From a virus, in the IMG/VR virus record IMGVR_UViG_3300014913_000034, positions 1 to 37,839 of that record: a stretch of 37,839 bases of DNA, one strand, 5' to 3'. Each line of letters begins with the position of its first letter. The stretch's first letter is position 1. Below the pieces are notes generated by a model. It made no database searches. It saw only the letters and a program-made list of their open reading frames with translations, and had not been told where the DNA came from. The position numbers and the translations under genes were made by a program. This document shows positions 29,313 to 37,769 of this stretch, one piece after another.

Positions 29313-30563
29313 ATGGCTAGAATTAAAGGGAAAGACATATATCTGAAGCATGACGATCAGATCTATTTTGGCGACAATCAGGAGGCAGCCCTGTGGTTCG
29401 ATGATAATGAGTTGCGTCTAAACCATACGATTAGCGGGACTGCAGCGACACAGGGCTACCACCTGGTTAGGTTAGATCAAGTCCCAGACGACTTTCTAGA
29501 TCTGCAGGACACACCTTCTAGCTACAGTGGTTATGGAAACTATTATGTCTCTGTGAAGTCTACTGAAGATGGTCTAGAGTTTACTACCGTATCTGGTGGA
29601 GAAAAAGGAGAAACTGGACAAGGTATATTTGCGTTTGCACGTGTTGATGGTGACGGAACAGTCAAAGACAGCTTAAACATGAACGTTTCCAGGACTGCTA
29701 CAGGAACATATAGTTGTACTTTTGTAATTACGCCTCAGGACGCGTATTATGGTGTACATTCTCAACCTTATCAGACGGTAACAGATACCAACGCTATGGT
29801 GTCTAATGTAACCACTGCAGGTTTTACCTTGACAATAGGACAAGGTGATAATGGCTCTACTCCCGATGTATTATCAGACACCAATTTTTCCGTATTGGTA
29901 TATCATTCCGAGGGTTATCCAGAAACTACGGCTTCCGGCTTATTATTTACACAGCTTATAGATACACCTGGTACATACCAAGGATCGGAAGGCTATGTTG
30001 TAACAGTAAACGATGCTGGTACTGGGTTGGAGTTCGTTGAAGCAAATACATTGGCAAGTGGTATAGAATATAGAGATTTTCCTGCGAATTCTTTGATTAG
30101 AGCACCAGCCGGATCAAGGCCCGGGAGAAGGTTTTTAGGCCCTGTGGCCGGATTAGCTTTCGATGATAGTTCTGACGAATCTGTTTATGGTTCGTTTAGA
30201 GTTCCGGAAAATATAAGAAGCGGTGAAGACGCAATACTAAGAATATATGCCTTAAATAATAATGCACAAACAGCAATAAGAACATGTAAGTGGTGTCTAG
30301 ACTACCACTCATATGCTGATGGAGATAACTACACAAATAAAACTACAACAACTGTGTGTGCATCTGAGACTTTTCAAAATAACGCGCCAGCAGGAGATCA
30401 CGTACAAACAGATATAACGCTCAGTTTTAATGACGCCAACAATCCTCTTACCAATGAGATGGTGTCATTTAGATTATATAGAGATGCAAACGACGTGGCG
30501 GATACATTAATAGGTGATGCTGTAATGACGCTAGCATCATTTAAATTCTTAACGGAGGGATAA
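29313..30563 (+). CDS. Tail fibre protein with two FLDLxDTP-type modules
   Basis: The 416-residue protein shares the N-terminal module with the upstream gene (DDQIYFGDNQEAALWFDDNELR). It has a complete FLDLQDTPSSYSG module near residues 61-95, a short collagen-like GEKGETGQG hinge, then a beta domain with FVITPQDAYYGVHSQPY. A second, variant module follows, FTQLIDTPGTYQG near residues 211-243. The C-terminal domain from 250 on has DYHSYADGD and a jelly-roll-like set of strands, a possible receptor-binding head. AAGGAAC is a weak ribosome binding site. Modules of this type are assembled by recombination between neighbouring genes. Confidence 0.72.
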   Translation: MARIKGKDIYLKHDDQIYFGDNQEAALWFDDNELRLNHTISGTAATQGYHLVRLDQVPDDFLDLQDTPSSYSGYGNYYVSVKSTEDGLEFTTVSGGEKGETGQGIFAFARVDGDGTVKDSLNMNVSRTATGTYSCTFVITPQDAYYGVHSQPYQTVTDTNAMVSNVTTAGFTLTIGQGDNGSTPDVLSDTNFSVLVYHSEGYPETTASGLLFTQLIDTPGTYQGSEGYVVTVNDAGTGLEFVEANTLASGIEYRDFPANSLIRAPAGSRPGRRFLGPVAGLAFDDSSDESVYGSFRVPENIRSGEDAILRIYALNNNAQTAIRTCKWCLDYHSYADGDNYTNKTTTTVCASETFQNNAPAGDHVQTDITLSFNDANNPLTNEMVSFRLYRDANDVADTLIGDAVMTLASFKFLTEG

Positions 30564-30566
30564 TAG

Positions 30567-31166
30567 ATGGGTCTATTTGATCCTATACAAGAAGATTTTA
30601 TTTCTTTAGAAGATACGCCAACTACTTATAGTGGAGGTAATGCCAGGTATGTAAGGGTAGACGAGTCTGGCCAACGCGTATATTTTAATACCGTGATAGG
30701 TGGTACTATAGTTAGTGGTACAACTCCACCAGACTCAGAAGAAGCGTCTTTATGGTATAATAATGAAGATCTAATTATATACCACTGGGATCAAGATAGA
30801 AATTTGTGGTTGAGTAATGATTTACACAATTACCTATTCACGTACCAAGGTAATTGTGACGGCCTATATTTGTCTATTGGAGATTTGAGGCACGCGTATG
30901 CACACTATCCAATACCAAGACCGTCAGCTATCACAGGGATAATTGCTGTTGCAGAGAGAAGAAATAATTCTTCAAAAGGATTTGAAATTAGAGACGGTGG
31001 TTCCACACTATCGTCATTTAACTTAAGTAACTGGCTATATTCAAATATGAATGCAAATATTGCTTTAGATGAAGATACAAAGCTGCAAATATTTTGTAGC
31101 GCTGCGGGTGGCAGGTGTAGAAATCCAGCAGTCACATTGGAAGTGCGTTGGAGGTACGAACCATAA
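30567..31166 (+). CDS. Short tail fibre protein
   Basis: The 199-residue protein has the FISLEDTPTTYSG module near residues 11-40, a TPPDSEEASLWYNNEDLIIYHWDQD segment (a WYN..D tail-fibre knob motif seen in other phages) and a C-terminal beta sandwich domain. It lacks enzymatic motifs. GGAGG follows the previous stop, and its own stop overlaps the ATG of the next gene (TAATG). It could be the trimeric tip of a short fibre or a partner of the tailspike encoded next. Confidence 0.68.
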   Translation: MGLFDPIQEDFISLEDTPTTYSGGNARYVRVDESGQRVYFNTVIGGTIVSGTTPPDSEEASLWYNNEDLIIYHWDQDRNLWLSNDLHNYLFTYQGNCDGLYLSIGDLRHAYAHYPIPRPSAITGIIAVAERRNNSSKGFEIRDGGSTLSSFNLSNWLYSNMNANIALDEDTKLQIFCSAAGGRCRNPAVTLEVRWRYEP

Positions 31167-33739
31167 TGGGTTTTATTATTGCAAAAAATATAACATCTAG
31201 TGGTATAAATATCCCAGATTTATCTGGCGTGTACATAGATGCTTATGGACAGGTAGATTTACTAGAGTTTTTTACGCTAGATGAGATAGACAACTCTTTA
31301 GATTTAGATGACGCTATTATAAATGATACAATAATTATAAATGACGGTACACGTGATCTATCTAAAGAAGATTCTTTGAAAAACACATCTTTGCCTACAG
31401 TATATGAAGTTCCTGACGAGTTTTTGGATTTAAACGACACACCAACAACGTATAGTGGATTGAATTATGTATTTCTAAAAGTAAATGATGAAAAATCTGG
31501 TGTTGAATTTACGCCTATAAATTTTTATGATTTAGCAGATATACCAACATATAGCGGACATGCTGGAGAATTAGTACAAATTAATAATAATGAATCAGGA
31601 ATAGACTATACACACATAGAATCAATTTTAAGTACGGCCAGCGGCATAAGGAATGTTATATATGTTGCTAAAAATGGAAATGATTCATCAGGAACAGGTA
31701 CGTACAATAATCCATTTTTGTCAGTAAAAAAGGCGCTAGAGTCAATCACTGATAATGACCAAGACAATAGATATATTATTTTGGTTGCTCCAGGTGTTTA
31801 TATTGAGGACAACCCTATACAATTAAAAGATTATGTTAATTTATTTGGTATTGGAGGAATGACTCCTTCTATATTAAAAGCACAAAACAGTGATGAAAAT
31901 TTACTAGTTGGTAGCATTAGTGAGATAGCAGGTTTACAATTAACAGGAACAGAAACCTCAAGTGCTATTTACGTAGATTCTGAGGTCTTATTTCGTTTAG
32001 AAAATATTGTTTTTTACGACTGCAAAGATGGGATTCATATAAATAGTTCAAATGCATCTGTAACTGCTTATGATTTTACTGGTTTTACCGTTAGTGGTAC
32101 AATAGATAATTTAGTAAAAGTTAGTGCTGGACAGTTAGATGTTCATACTTTTGCGATTCTTGGAAATGCAGATATTAATACTATATTTAAATGTGAAGGT
32201 TCTAATTCAATATTAAAGATATTTAATGGTGTTTTTGACACCTCAGACAGTGTAATTAATGCTCTATATGCTGATAATTCAGCTATTATTCACATACAAG
32301 ATGCCGAATTTAATAATGTAGAAAATGTTGTAAGAGTGGATAATGGATCAGAAATTAAACTAATAGGTTGTTCTGCTAATGATAGTTGTGAAAAACATAT
32401 TTTTGTAGAAGATTTAAATTCCTATGTTTATTGGATTGGTGGGTATTTAAATAGAGAAAAGGTTTTTTACCCTGATGGTTACGATAATGATCTTTTATTT
32501 TTCCAAGACAGTGTAAGCAAAACTTTAACTGTACATGGCGACTTAAATATAGGCAGGGTTGAAAAAGGCAGAAGTGTTTCAATTGGGGAAGGAGCTTCAT
32601 ATACTAGAGGAATGGTAGTTCTGACCACTGACAATACCGCTACTAGTACGTCAGACGGTGGAAATATTGTAGATATTTCTGATAACGCTGCTTCTACCAT
32701 TTCTGGAACAACTTTTGGTTTTCAAGGAACAAATGCAAACCACACCATTTTATTTAGCTCTGAATTATCTTCTGTATATGATTCTCTAGATAACATAAAA
32801 ATAAGAGGTTTGTATATTAATCAAAAATTAGCAGCTGTAGAAAATGTAAAACGTTCTTTTGTTTTAGAATATTGGAATGGCGGCATGTGGAAAGAAATTT
32901 CAACTATGGCTACACATAGTAATTATTTTTATCCATACGCTAATGAGATTTTTATAAGAGCCGATAGTGAGGAACATATATTTTTATCTGAGCCGTCTGA
33001 TTGGGCTAAAAAAACAATTAATGGTAAAAATTTATATTGGTTTAGGTTTAGAATAAAACACAACCTGGTTTCAAATCCTGTGTTTAATTACTGCAAACTA
33101 CTTACGTCTAAAACAAAAATAGGAAGAGATGGCTATACAGTTTATTTTGGTTTGGGTAAATTTAGACAAACTTTATTAGGTACTGGTAATATTTTTGGAG
33201 AGTCTGGAGGAGTTAGTTCGTCGTATGTGGATATTGGGTCTGGAGGGGTTCCTACTGGCTGGTACCATTCTATGAAAAACAACCAACTTAATGGAACTGG
33301 AGACGCAATACATTTTCAAATATCCTTACCGAAGGGGATATGTACAGCGTCACCTTTAAAAATTATTGTTGTTGGGCATCCTGAACAGTCTGGAAGTTCC
33401 AATAATGGTGTTATGAAGATATCAGCTTTGCCTTTGGAAGTGCAGGGTGTGCAGGTTGCAGACCCAAGCGGTGGTATTATGCCTGTATCGAGGGATTTAT
33501 CTAATACAGAAACTTTTAATGCTAAACAAGCACAAGTTACAGTATATGATATACCTCTTAGTACTAATAATAAATTGCAAAGTTTTGAATCTGATGATAT
33601 AGATATTTCTAATTATTATGAGGGAGACATGGTTGCCATTAGAATTGAATTTGATGATGATGGTGATTGTAAAGATTATATAGTTTGGTCGGTAGAAGTA
33701 TCTGGGGTTAAATGGACACATGGTGAGAGGATAGACTAA
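31166..33739 (+). CDS. Beta-helix tailspike-like protein
   Basis: The 857-residue protein starts at ATG 31166, behind GGAGG (31150-31154); a TTG in frame upstream is less likely. Residues 86-118 hold the FLDLNDTPTTYSG module, followed by a second, variant unit YDLADIPTYSG. At about 160-230 a DUF1565-like segment starts a right-handed beta-helix (VIYVAKNGNDSSGTGTYNNP, YIILVAPGVYIED). Repetitive strands run to about 450. The C-terminal 400 residues hold further beta domains with GMWKEISTMATHSNYFYPYA. This form is typical of polysaccharide-binding or -cleaving spikes; I cannot point to catalytic acidic residues. It is the AT-richest gene in the window. Confidence 0.75.
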   Translation: MGFIIAKNITSSGINIPDLSGVYIDAYGQVDLLEFFTLDEIDNSLDLDDAIINDTIIINDGTRDLSKEDSLKNTSLPTVYEVPDEFLDLNDTPTTYSGLNYVFLKVNDEKSGVEFTPINFYDLADIPTYSGHAGELVQINNNESGIDYTHIESILSTASGIRNVIYVAKNGNDSSGTGTYNNPFLSVKKALESITDNDQDNRYIILVAPGVYIEDNPIQLKDYVNLFGIGGMTPSILKAQNSDENLLVGSISEIAGLQLTGTETSSAIYVDSEVLFRLENIVFYDCKDGIHINSSNASVTAYDFTGFTVSGTIDNLVKVSAGQLDVHTFAILGNADINTIFKCEGSNSILKIFNGVFDTSDSVINALYADNSAIIHIQDAEFNNVENVVRVDNGSEIKLIGCSANDSCEKHIFVEDLNSYVYWIGGYLNREKVFYPDGYDNDLLFFQDSVSKTLTVHGDLNIGRVEKGRSVSIGEGASYTRGMVVLTTDNTATSTSDGGNIVDISDNAASTISGTTFGFQGTNANHTILFSSELSSVYDSLDNIKIRGLYINQKLAAVENVKRSFVLEYWNGGMWKEISTMATHSNYFYPYANEIFIRADSEEHIFLSEPSDWAKKTINGKNLYWFRFRIKHNLVSNPVFNYCKLLTSKTKIGRDGYTVYFGLGKFRQTLLGTGNIFGESGGVSSSYVDIGSGGVPTGWYHSMKNNQLNGTGDAIHFQISLPKGICTASPLKIIVVGHPEQSGSSNNGVMKISALPLEVQGVQVADPSGGIMPVSRDLSNTETFNAKQAQVTVYDIPLSTNNKLQSFESDDIDISNYYEGDMVAIRIEFDDDGDCKDYIVWSVEVSGVKWTHGERID

Positions 33740-34137
33740 TGCCAGGGAAATTTAAACTTTTATATGCACATTCTTTTTCATCAACAGATAATATAGAAAT
33801 TACACACAATCTTGGTTTGGAATACATTAAAGTTATTATTGTAATAGACCAAAAACCAAGATCTGATTTGGTAGAATATGTTGTTCCTGACTCTTCTGAT
33901 CCAACTAATAAATTGCGTATCGGGCTTGTCAGTCCTCAAAGCGGTAAAGTTTATATATATGATTCAGATTTTATGTCTCCTAATAGTTTTTCTGTTAGTA
34001 ATATTGTTAAAGTTCCTAATTCCTTTTTGGATTTAAACGACACACCAACAACGTATAGTGGATTGAATTATGTATTTCTAAAAGTAAATGATGAAAAATC
34101 TGGTGTTGAATTTACGCCTATAAATTTTTATGATTTA
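31421..34137 (+). repeat. Perfect 114-bp direct repeat in two neighbouring fibre genes
   Basis: The 114 bases at 31421-31534 recur identically at 34024-34137, in the same frame of the 31166 and 33739 genes. They encode the FLDLNDTPTTYSG module through NFYDL. Synonymous positions are identical too, whereas flanks differ at once on both sides. That indicates recent duplication or gene conversion between the two. Confidence 0.95.
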
Positions 34138-35241
34138 TATGATGTTCCTACATACAGCGGGTTTGGAAATTATATACCCAGGGTAAATGCTGATGCCTCT
34201 GGTTTAGAGTTTGTATCCGCTGAAAACGTACTGTCGTGTTCTGGAAATTTTTTTGATGCATATTCTACTGCAGGCAATGTTTACATAAATTCTGGTTGGA
34301 CAGACGTACCTCTAAATGTTGAAAGACAAAAAACAGCATACTTCTCACATAGTACAAATTCCGCAGAAGTAACTATAACAAGCAGCGGAACATACGTAGT
34401 TGCTGCTAGAGTAACAGTAAACCAGGTTTCTGGAAATTGTAGATCAGATGCAAAGATGCGACTTCTAATTGATAGCGGCTCTGGTTATGGCGAAATAGAT
34501 GGAACATATGGTTACATGTACAGCAGAAACATAAGTACTGGGGAAAATAGTGCCACTGTAGTAATTACAGATGAATTTTCTGCTGGATCAAAACTAAAAG
34601 TGCAAGCATCAAGAGATTCAGGTGGTGGAAGTTTACGTCTTATGCCGGAAGGAAGTTCACTATCAATATTTACAACTAAGGGCCCAAAAGGCGAAAAAGG
34701 CGACCCAGGCTCTGGAACACAGATAGTTATAAAAGATGAAGGAGTAAGTGTTGACAACACACCACACGGCACAATAAATTTTGTAGGCCCAGGAGTAACT
34801 GCAGAGGATGCAGGGCCAGACACAGTGACTGTAACTGTACCAGGCAGTGGCGATTCCGGTATTTTTGGGTTCAATCATAGTGAGGTTAGTTCTGATTCAT
34901 CTTCGTACACAACGTCTACTAACTATGTACAAAAGATAAGGATGTCTTTGATGGATTTGCCATCTGGCAAATATAGAATAGGGTGGTCATTTGAGTGGGC
35001 TATGGATAACTCTAATTTCAGATTTATGGCCCGTGTTCAAGTTGATGACTATACAACTATATCTGATATATCAGCTAGACCATCATTAAGCTCTTGGAGT
35101 GCTTGGCATCCAGCGTCTGGATTTTGTTATTTAGATCTAACTTCTGGTAGTCATTATATAGATTTAGATTATAAATCAACACACCATTGCAAAACAGCAG
35201 GTATAAGGAGAGCAAGAATTGAATTTTGGAGGATTTCATAA
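33739..35241 (+). CDS. Tail fibre protein with C1q-like and collagen-like parts
   Basis: The 500-residue protein has four parts. An N-terminal beta domain (1-90) is followed by the FLDLNDTPTTYSG module (96-128) and its YDLYDVPTYSG variant. A C1q/TNF-like jelly roll covers about 171-312 (GNVYINSGWTDVPLNVERQK, SSGTYVVAARVTVNQVSG), and a short collagen-like stretch GPKGEKGDPGSG is at 315-326. The C-terminal 170 residues are a further beta domain with WSAWHPASGFCYLDL. C1q-like heads in phages bind receptors. The start overlaps the last base of the upstream stop, and its last bases overlap the ATG at 35241. Confidence 0.72.
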   Translation: MPGKFKLLYAHSFSSTDNIEITHNLGLEYIKVIIVIDQKPRSDLVEYVVPDSSDPTNKLRIGLVSPQSGKVYIYDSDFMSPNSFSVSNIVKVPNSFLDLNDTPTTYSGLNYVFLKVNDEKSGVEFTPINFYDLYDVPTYSGFGNYIPRVNADASGLEFVSAENVLSCSGNFFDAYSTAGNVYINSGWTDVPLNVERQKTAYFSHSTNSAEVTITSSGTYVVAARVTVNQVSGNCRSDAKMRLLIDSGSGYGEIDGTYGYMYSRNISTGENSATVVITDEFSAGSKLKVQASRDSGGGSLRLMPEGSSLSIFTTKGPKGEKGDPGSGTQIVIKDEGVSVDNTPHGTINFVGPGVTAEDAGPDTVTVTVPGSGDSGIFGFNHSEVSSDSSSYTTSTNYVQKIRMSLMDLPSGKYRIGWSFEWAMDNSNFRFMARVQVDDYTTISDISARPSLSSWSAWHPASGFCYLDLTSGSHYIDLDYKSTHHCKTAGIRRARIEFWRIS

Positions 35242-36134
35242 TGCCAACAGCTACACTATATAGATACAATTTATCAGAAACACCTAATGACAAAGTAGAA
35301 GCCAACAGATTAGTGGCCGAGATAAGAGATTCAGATATTGTTATATCTCTGGATCATATAGATTTAGGGTCATATTATTGTGATATATGGTTTAAAGACG
35401 AACTTTCGTATGAGTGTGAGGCTACATTGAGTGGTGTATTTACATCCCACACAGGTGAAGAGTATTATCAAGGACCACCTCTAATGCCTGACGGAAGACC
35501 TATTGTTCGTTCCGACACACGTCCATTAGGAACTCAAACATATTTTACGTGTGCAGGCGACAAGGATCATGAAACCATTGGTGAAGGCAAGCCTTGGGTG
35601 TGGGATTTTTCAAATGACGACGATTTATATAATTCAGCTACTATAGAAAATGGCCCCACAATTGCCAGTGGGTTAAAAGCAAAGATTGTAAGGACTTGGT
35701 TTAACGAACCTGTTCATATAAAAGATGGAGCAATATACTTTGTAGATGCTACGTTTGGAAGCTATTTATCTATGTATGTTACAATCCCATCTGGTAATTA
35801 TTACCCAAACGCAAGCGGAACATATCCTGCATCCGCCTTGGGCCTTGACGGCAACGAGATGTACGCATATGCTACAAACGATGTATTATATAGTTGTTAT
35901 GTAAATAAACACTACATGCTTGGCGATTGTCCAATGGGCGACGAGCTGAACGCCGAAGCTTCTTCTGTGGATGCAATACCGGCCGGTTGGGCTGTAACCT
36001 GTTTGGTTGTAACAGATGAAGATAATGATGCTTTAAAGGGGCATGGTAGTCTAGAACTATATAGATATAATACCACTGTGTTACCAGGAGGTGCATTTAA
36101 TGGTGTCTACTCTAGTGAGCAGCAATATATTTAA
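35241..36134 (+). CDS. Fibre-cassette protein of unknown function, 297 aa
   Basis: I start at ATG 35241 (TAATG overlap) rather than at the upstream TTG; GGAGG precedes it. The 297-residue protein is beta-rich with no FLDLxDTP module. It has EECxxxLSG-like elements (DELSYECEATLSGVFTS), a GPPLMPDGRPIVRSDTR segment and a C-terminal domain with AGWAVTCLVVTDEDNDALKG. It contains several cysteines (near residues 47, 55, 104, 218, 229, 255), which could form disulfides outside the cell. No known family. It overlaps the hydrolase gene at 36100 by 35 bases in another frame. Confidence 0.6.
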   Translation: MPTATLYRYNLSETPNDKVEANRLVAEIRDSDIVISLDHIDLGSYYCDIWFKDELSYECEATLSGVFTSHTGEEYYQGPPLMPDGRPIVRSDTRPLGTQTYFTCAGDKDHETIGEGKPWVWDFSNDDDLYNSATIENGPTIASGLKAKIVRTWFNEPVHIKDGAIYFVDATFGSYLSMYVTIPSGNYYPNASGTYPASALGLDGNEMYAYATNDVLYSCYVNKHYMLGDCPMGDELNAEASSVDAIPAGWAVTCLVVTDEDNDALKGHGSLELYRYNTTVLPGGAFNGVYSSEQQYI

Positions 36135-36666
36135 ACCAGCAGACATTATGTTGGTGTATACTGGATCGTCCTACGGCGCTCTAGTTTTAATGACATTGAA
36201 TCTTTTACAAAAAGACGAAGTCAAGTTTAGTCATGTGATTCTTATTTTGGACGATAAAAAAGGTATAGAAGCGTTAAGTAGTGTAAAGTACACGGATTTA
36301 GAAGAACGCATAAAAGGCGTAAAATCATATAAGATAATAAGAAATAATAAACTTACAGATGCACAAAGAGTGGCTATTACAAAGAAGGCAGAGAAATTAT
36401 TTGGTTTTAGATATGGAGTGTTTAGAATTGTTTTACAACTTTTAGATCAACTATTTAAGACTAACTATTTTACCAAGCTAGTTAAGGATAGAAAGAATCA
36501 GATATGCTCAACTTTGGTATCTTGGGCATATCACGTTGTAGCTGGTGTAGAATTTAATGGCGTCCCATGGCAATCGGTTGAGCCTGATGATATAGACGAT
36601 GAGTCTATTAGAAATACAGAGGATTGGGATGTAGTGGACGCATCCATAGATATGTGGAGGTTGTAA
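36100..36666 (+). CDS. Permuted NlpC/P60-like (YiiX/YaeF-type) cysteine hydrolase
   Basis: I start at ATG 36100, since AGGAGG (36086-36091) is 8 bases upstream; a GTG at 36091 overlaps that box. The 188-residue protein shows the circularly permuted NlpC/P60 pattern: H45 in KFSHVILIL, E57 in KGIEALSSV and C136 in NQICSTLVSWAYH. Bacterial relatives include YiiX and YaeF, and poxvirus G6R shares the fold. Members are predicted thiol peptidases or acyl hydrolases; the substrate is unknown. A fibre-cassette position is unexpected and suggests a virion-associated or lipid/peptidoglycan-directed role. There is no signal peptide. Confidence 0.72.
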   Translation: MVSTLVSSNIFKPADIMLVYTGSSYGALVLMTLNLLQKDEVKFSHVILILDDKKGIEALSSVKYTDLEERIKGVKSYKIIRNNKLTDAQRVAITKKAEKLFGFRYGVFRIVLQLLDQLFKTNYFTKLVKDRKNQICSTLVSWAYHVVAGVEFNGVPWQSVEPDDIDDESIRNTEDWDVVDASIDMWRL

Positions 36667-37218
36667 ATGGCAAGAAGTCGTCTAAGGGAAGATCAGATGT
36701 TGGATGCTGACGTTCTTACAGAGGAAGAGCATCTTAATTATACACACTATTTCAGAGACTTAGGTGATGTTCCAACCATTAGTGGTAATGGAGGAAAACT
36801 TCTTCGTGTAAAGAACGATGGGACTATTCTAGAGTTTGATGGCTGGGAGGAACTATATCCCAGAAGCTACACACCGGCATCAGGGACATTGAACATTAGT
36901 TTCGATGGAGGCCATTCTTCACCAGATGCTGACGATGTGGATTTTATATTTGATATATATTACAACATGTTAAACGGTGATAGAGTTTTTGTAAACTCAA
37001 ATGATAGAGATTTCAATTTGATTTTGCCGCCAAATCCAGTTATGGGCACCTTTGTTTCATTTATAGATGGAGGGGGATACTGCGCATCTAATAACGTGAC
37101 TATATCTGGTTCTGGAAAGAAAATAATGGGCTCATATAGTCCATATATTGTTGATGAGAATTTTGAGTCGTTTGATTTAATTTTTTATAATGATGATAGC
37201 GGCTGGATTAAAAAATAA
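36667..37218 (+). CDS. Fibre protein with attachment-type N-terminus
   Basis: The 183-residue protein starts ARSRLREDQMLDADVLTEEE, then HYFRDLGDVPTISG, a variant of the recurrent module. The phage-fibre N-terminus RSR...D.D.L(S/T)EEEH is typical of proteins that dock on a baseplate or tail. The middle carries the SYTPASGTLNISF and HSSPDADDVDFIF pair found as YTPPDGD in the 26259 product. The C-terminal 90 residues form a beta sandwich with NGDRVFVNSNDRDFNLILPP, a common fold in phage adhesin tips. It starts directly at the stop of the hydrolase gene. ATG 36667 follows GGAGG. Confidence 0.7.
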   Translation: MARSRLREDQMLDADVLTEEEHLNYTHYFRDLGDVPTISGNGGKLLRVKNDGTILEFDGWEELYPRSYTPASGTLNISFDGGHSSPDADDVDFIFDIYYNMLNGDRVFVNSNDRDFNLILPPNPVMGTFVSFIDGGGYCASNNVTISGSGKKIMGSYSPYIVDENFESFDLIFYNDDSGWIKK

Positions 37219-37233
37219 AAGGAACTGTATGCT

Positions 37234-37758
37234 ATGATTAAAGTAGACAAAAATGAAGAATTTCCAGTTTCTGTTGCTCTATTTGATGAGTGTGCCGGAG
37301 AGTTGTCTTCAGGGCAGACGGTCTACTATGACATCAGAGATGCAAACACAGACGTGTCCTTGGTGCCTGCTATAAACGGAATCATGGCCGAGTCTTCTGC
37401 AGAGCCCGGTGTCTATAAAGTAGTAGAGAGCATACCTACAGCCGGAGAATTTTTGTTTTACGCGACGTGCTCAGGGTTTGTTCCAAACACGGAAGACATA
37501 GTGGTGAATGAAGAAAGTCTTTACGATCTCACTAAAGCACACAACGTTTCTGTTGAGGATGTACCGAGAACCAATGCGACACCAACAGCATCGCAAATCG
37601 TAAGAAACGTTGGATTGAATAGAACGGATTATATAATCCACAGGATAAAGGATGATTCAGACCCAGACTGGACGACAGCTACTGTCTCTGGAGTCATATA
37701 CGCACACTACAGAAGCACGGACGATAGCCTTCCATATAAAATGGCAGGGCCATTCTAA
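37234..37758 (+). CDS. Virion protein with an Ig-like N-terminal domain
   Basis: The 174-residue protein has an N-terminal beta sandwich (EFPVSVALFDECAGELSSGQ, TVYYDIRDANTDVSLVP, GVYKVVESIPTAGEFLFYA) that looks like an Ig-like domain of the carboxypeptidase-regulatory type. A helical linker (LYDLTKAHNVSVEDV) and a C-terminal segment rich in Arg and Asp follow. No enzymatic motif. Such domains decorate tail and fibre proteins and aid weak carbohydrate contacts. A further start of a GIY-YIG gene lies 12 bases downstream, so this gene may be next to a homing insertion. Confidence 0.6.
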   Translation: MIKVDKNEEFPVSVALFDECAGELSSGQTVYYDIRDANTDVSLVPAINGIMAESSAEPGVYKVVESIPTAGEFLFYATCSGFVPNTEDIVVNEESLYDLTKAHNVSVEDVPRTNATPTASQIVRNVGLNRTDYIIHRIKDDSDPDWTTATVSGVIYAHYRSTDDSLPYKMAGPF

Positions 37759-37769
37759 GGAGATATGGC

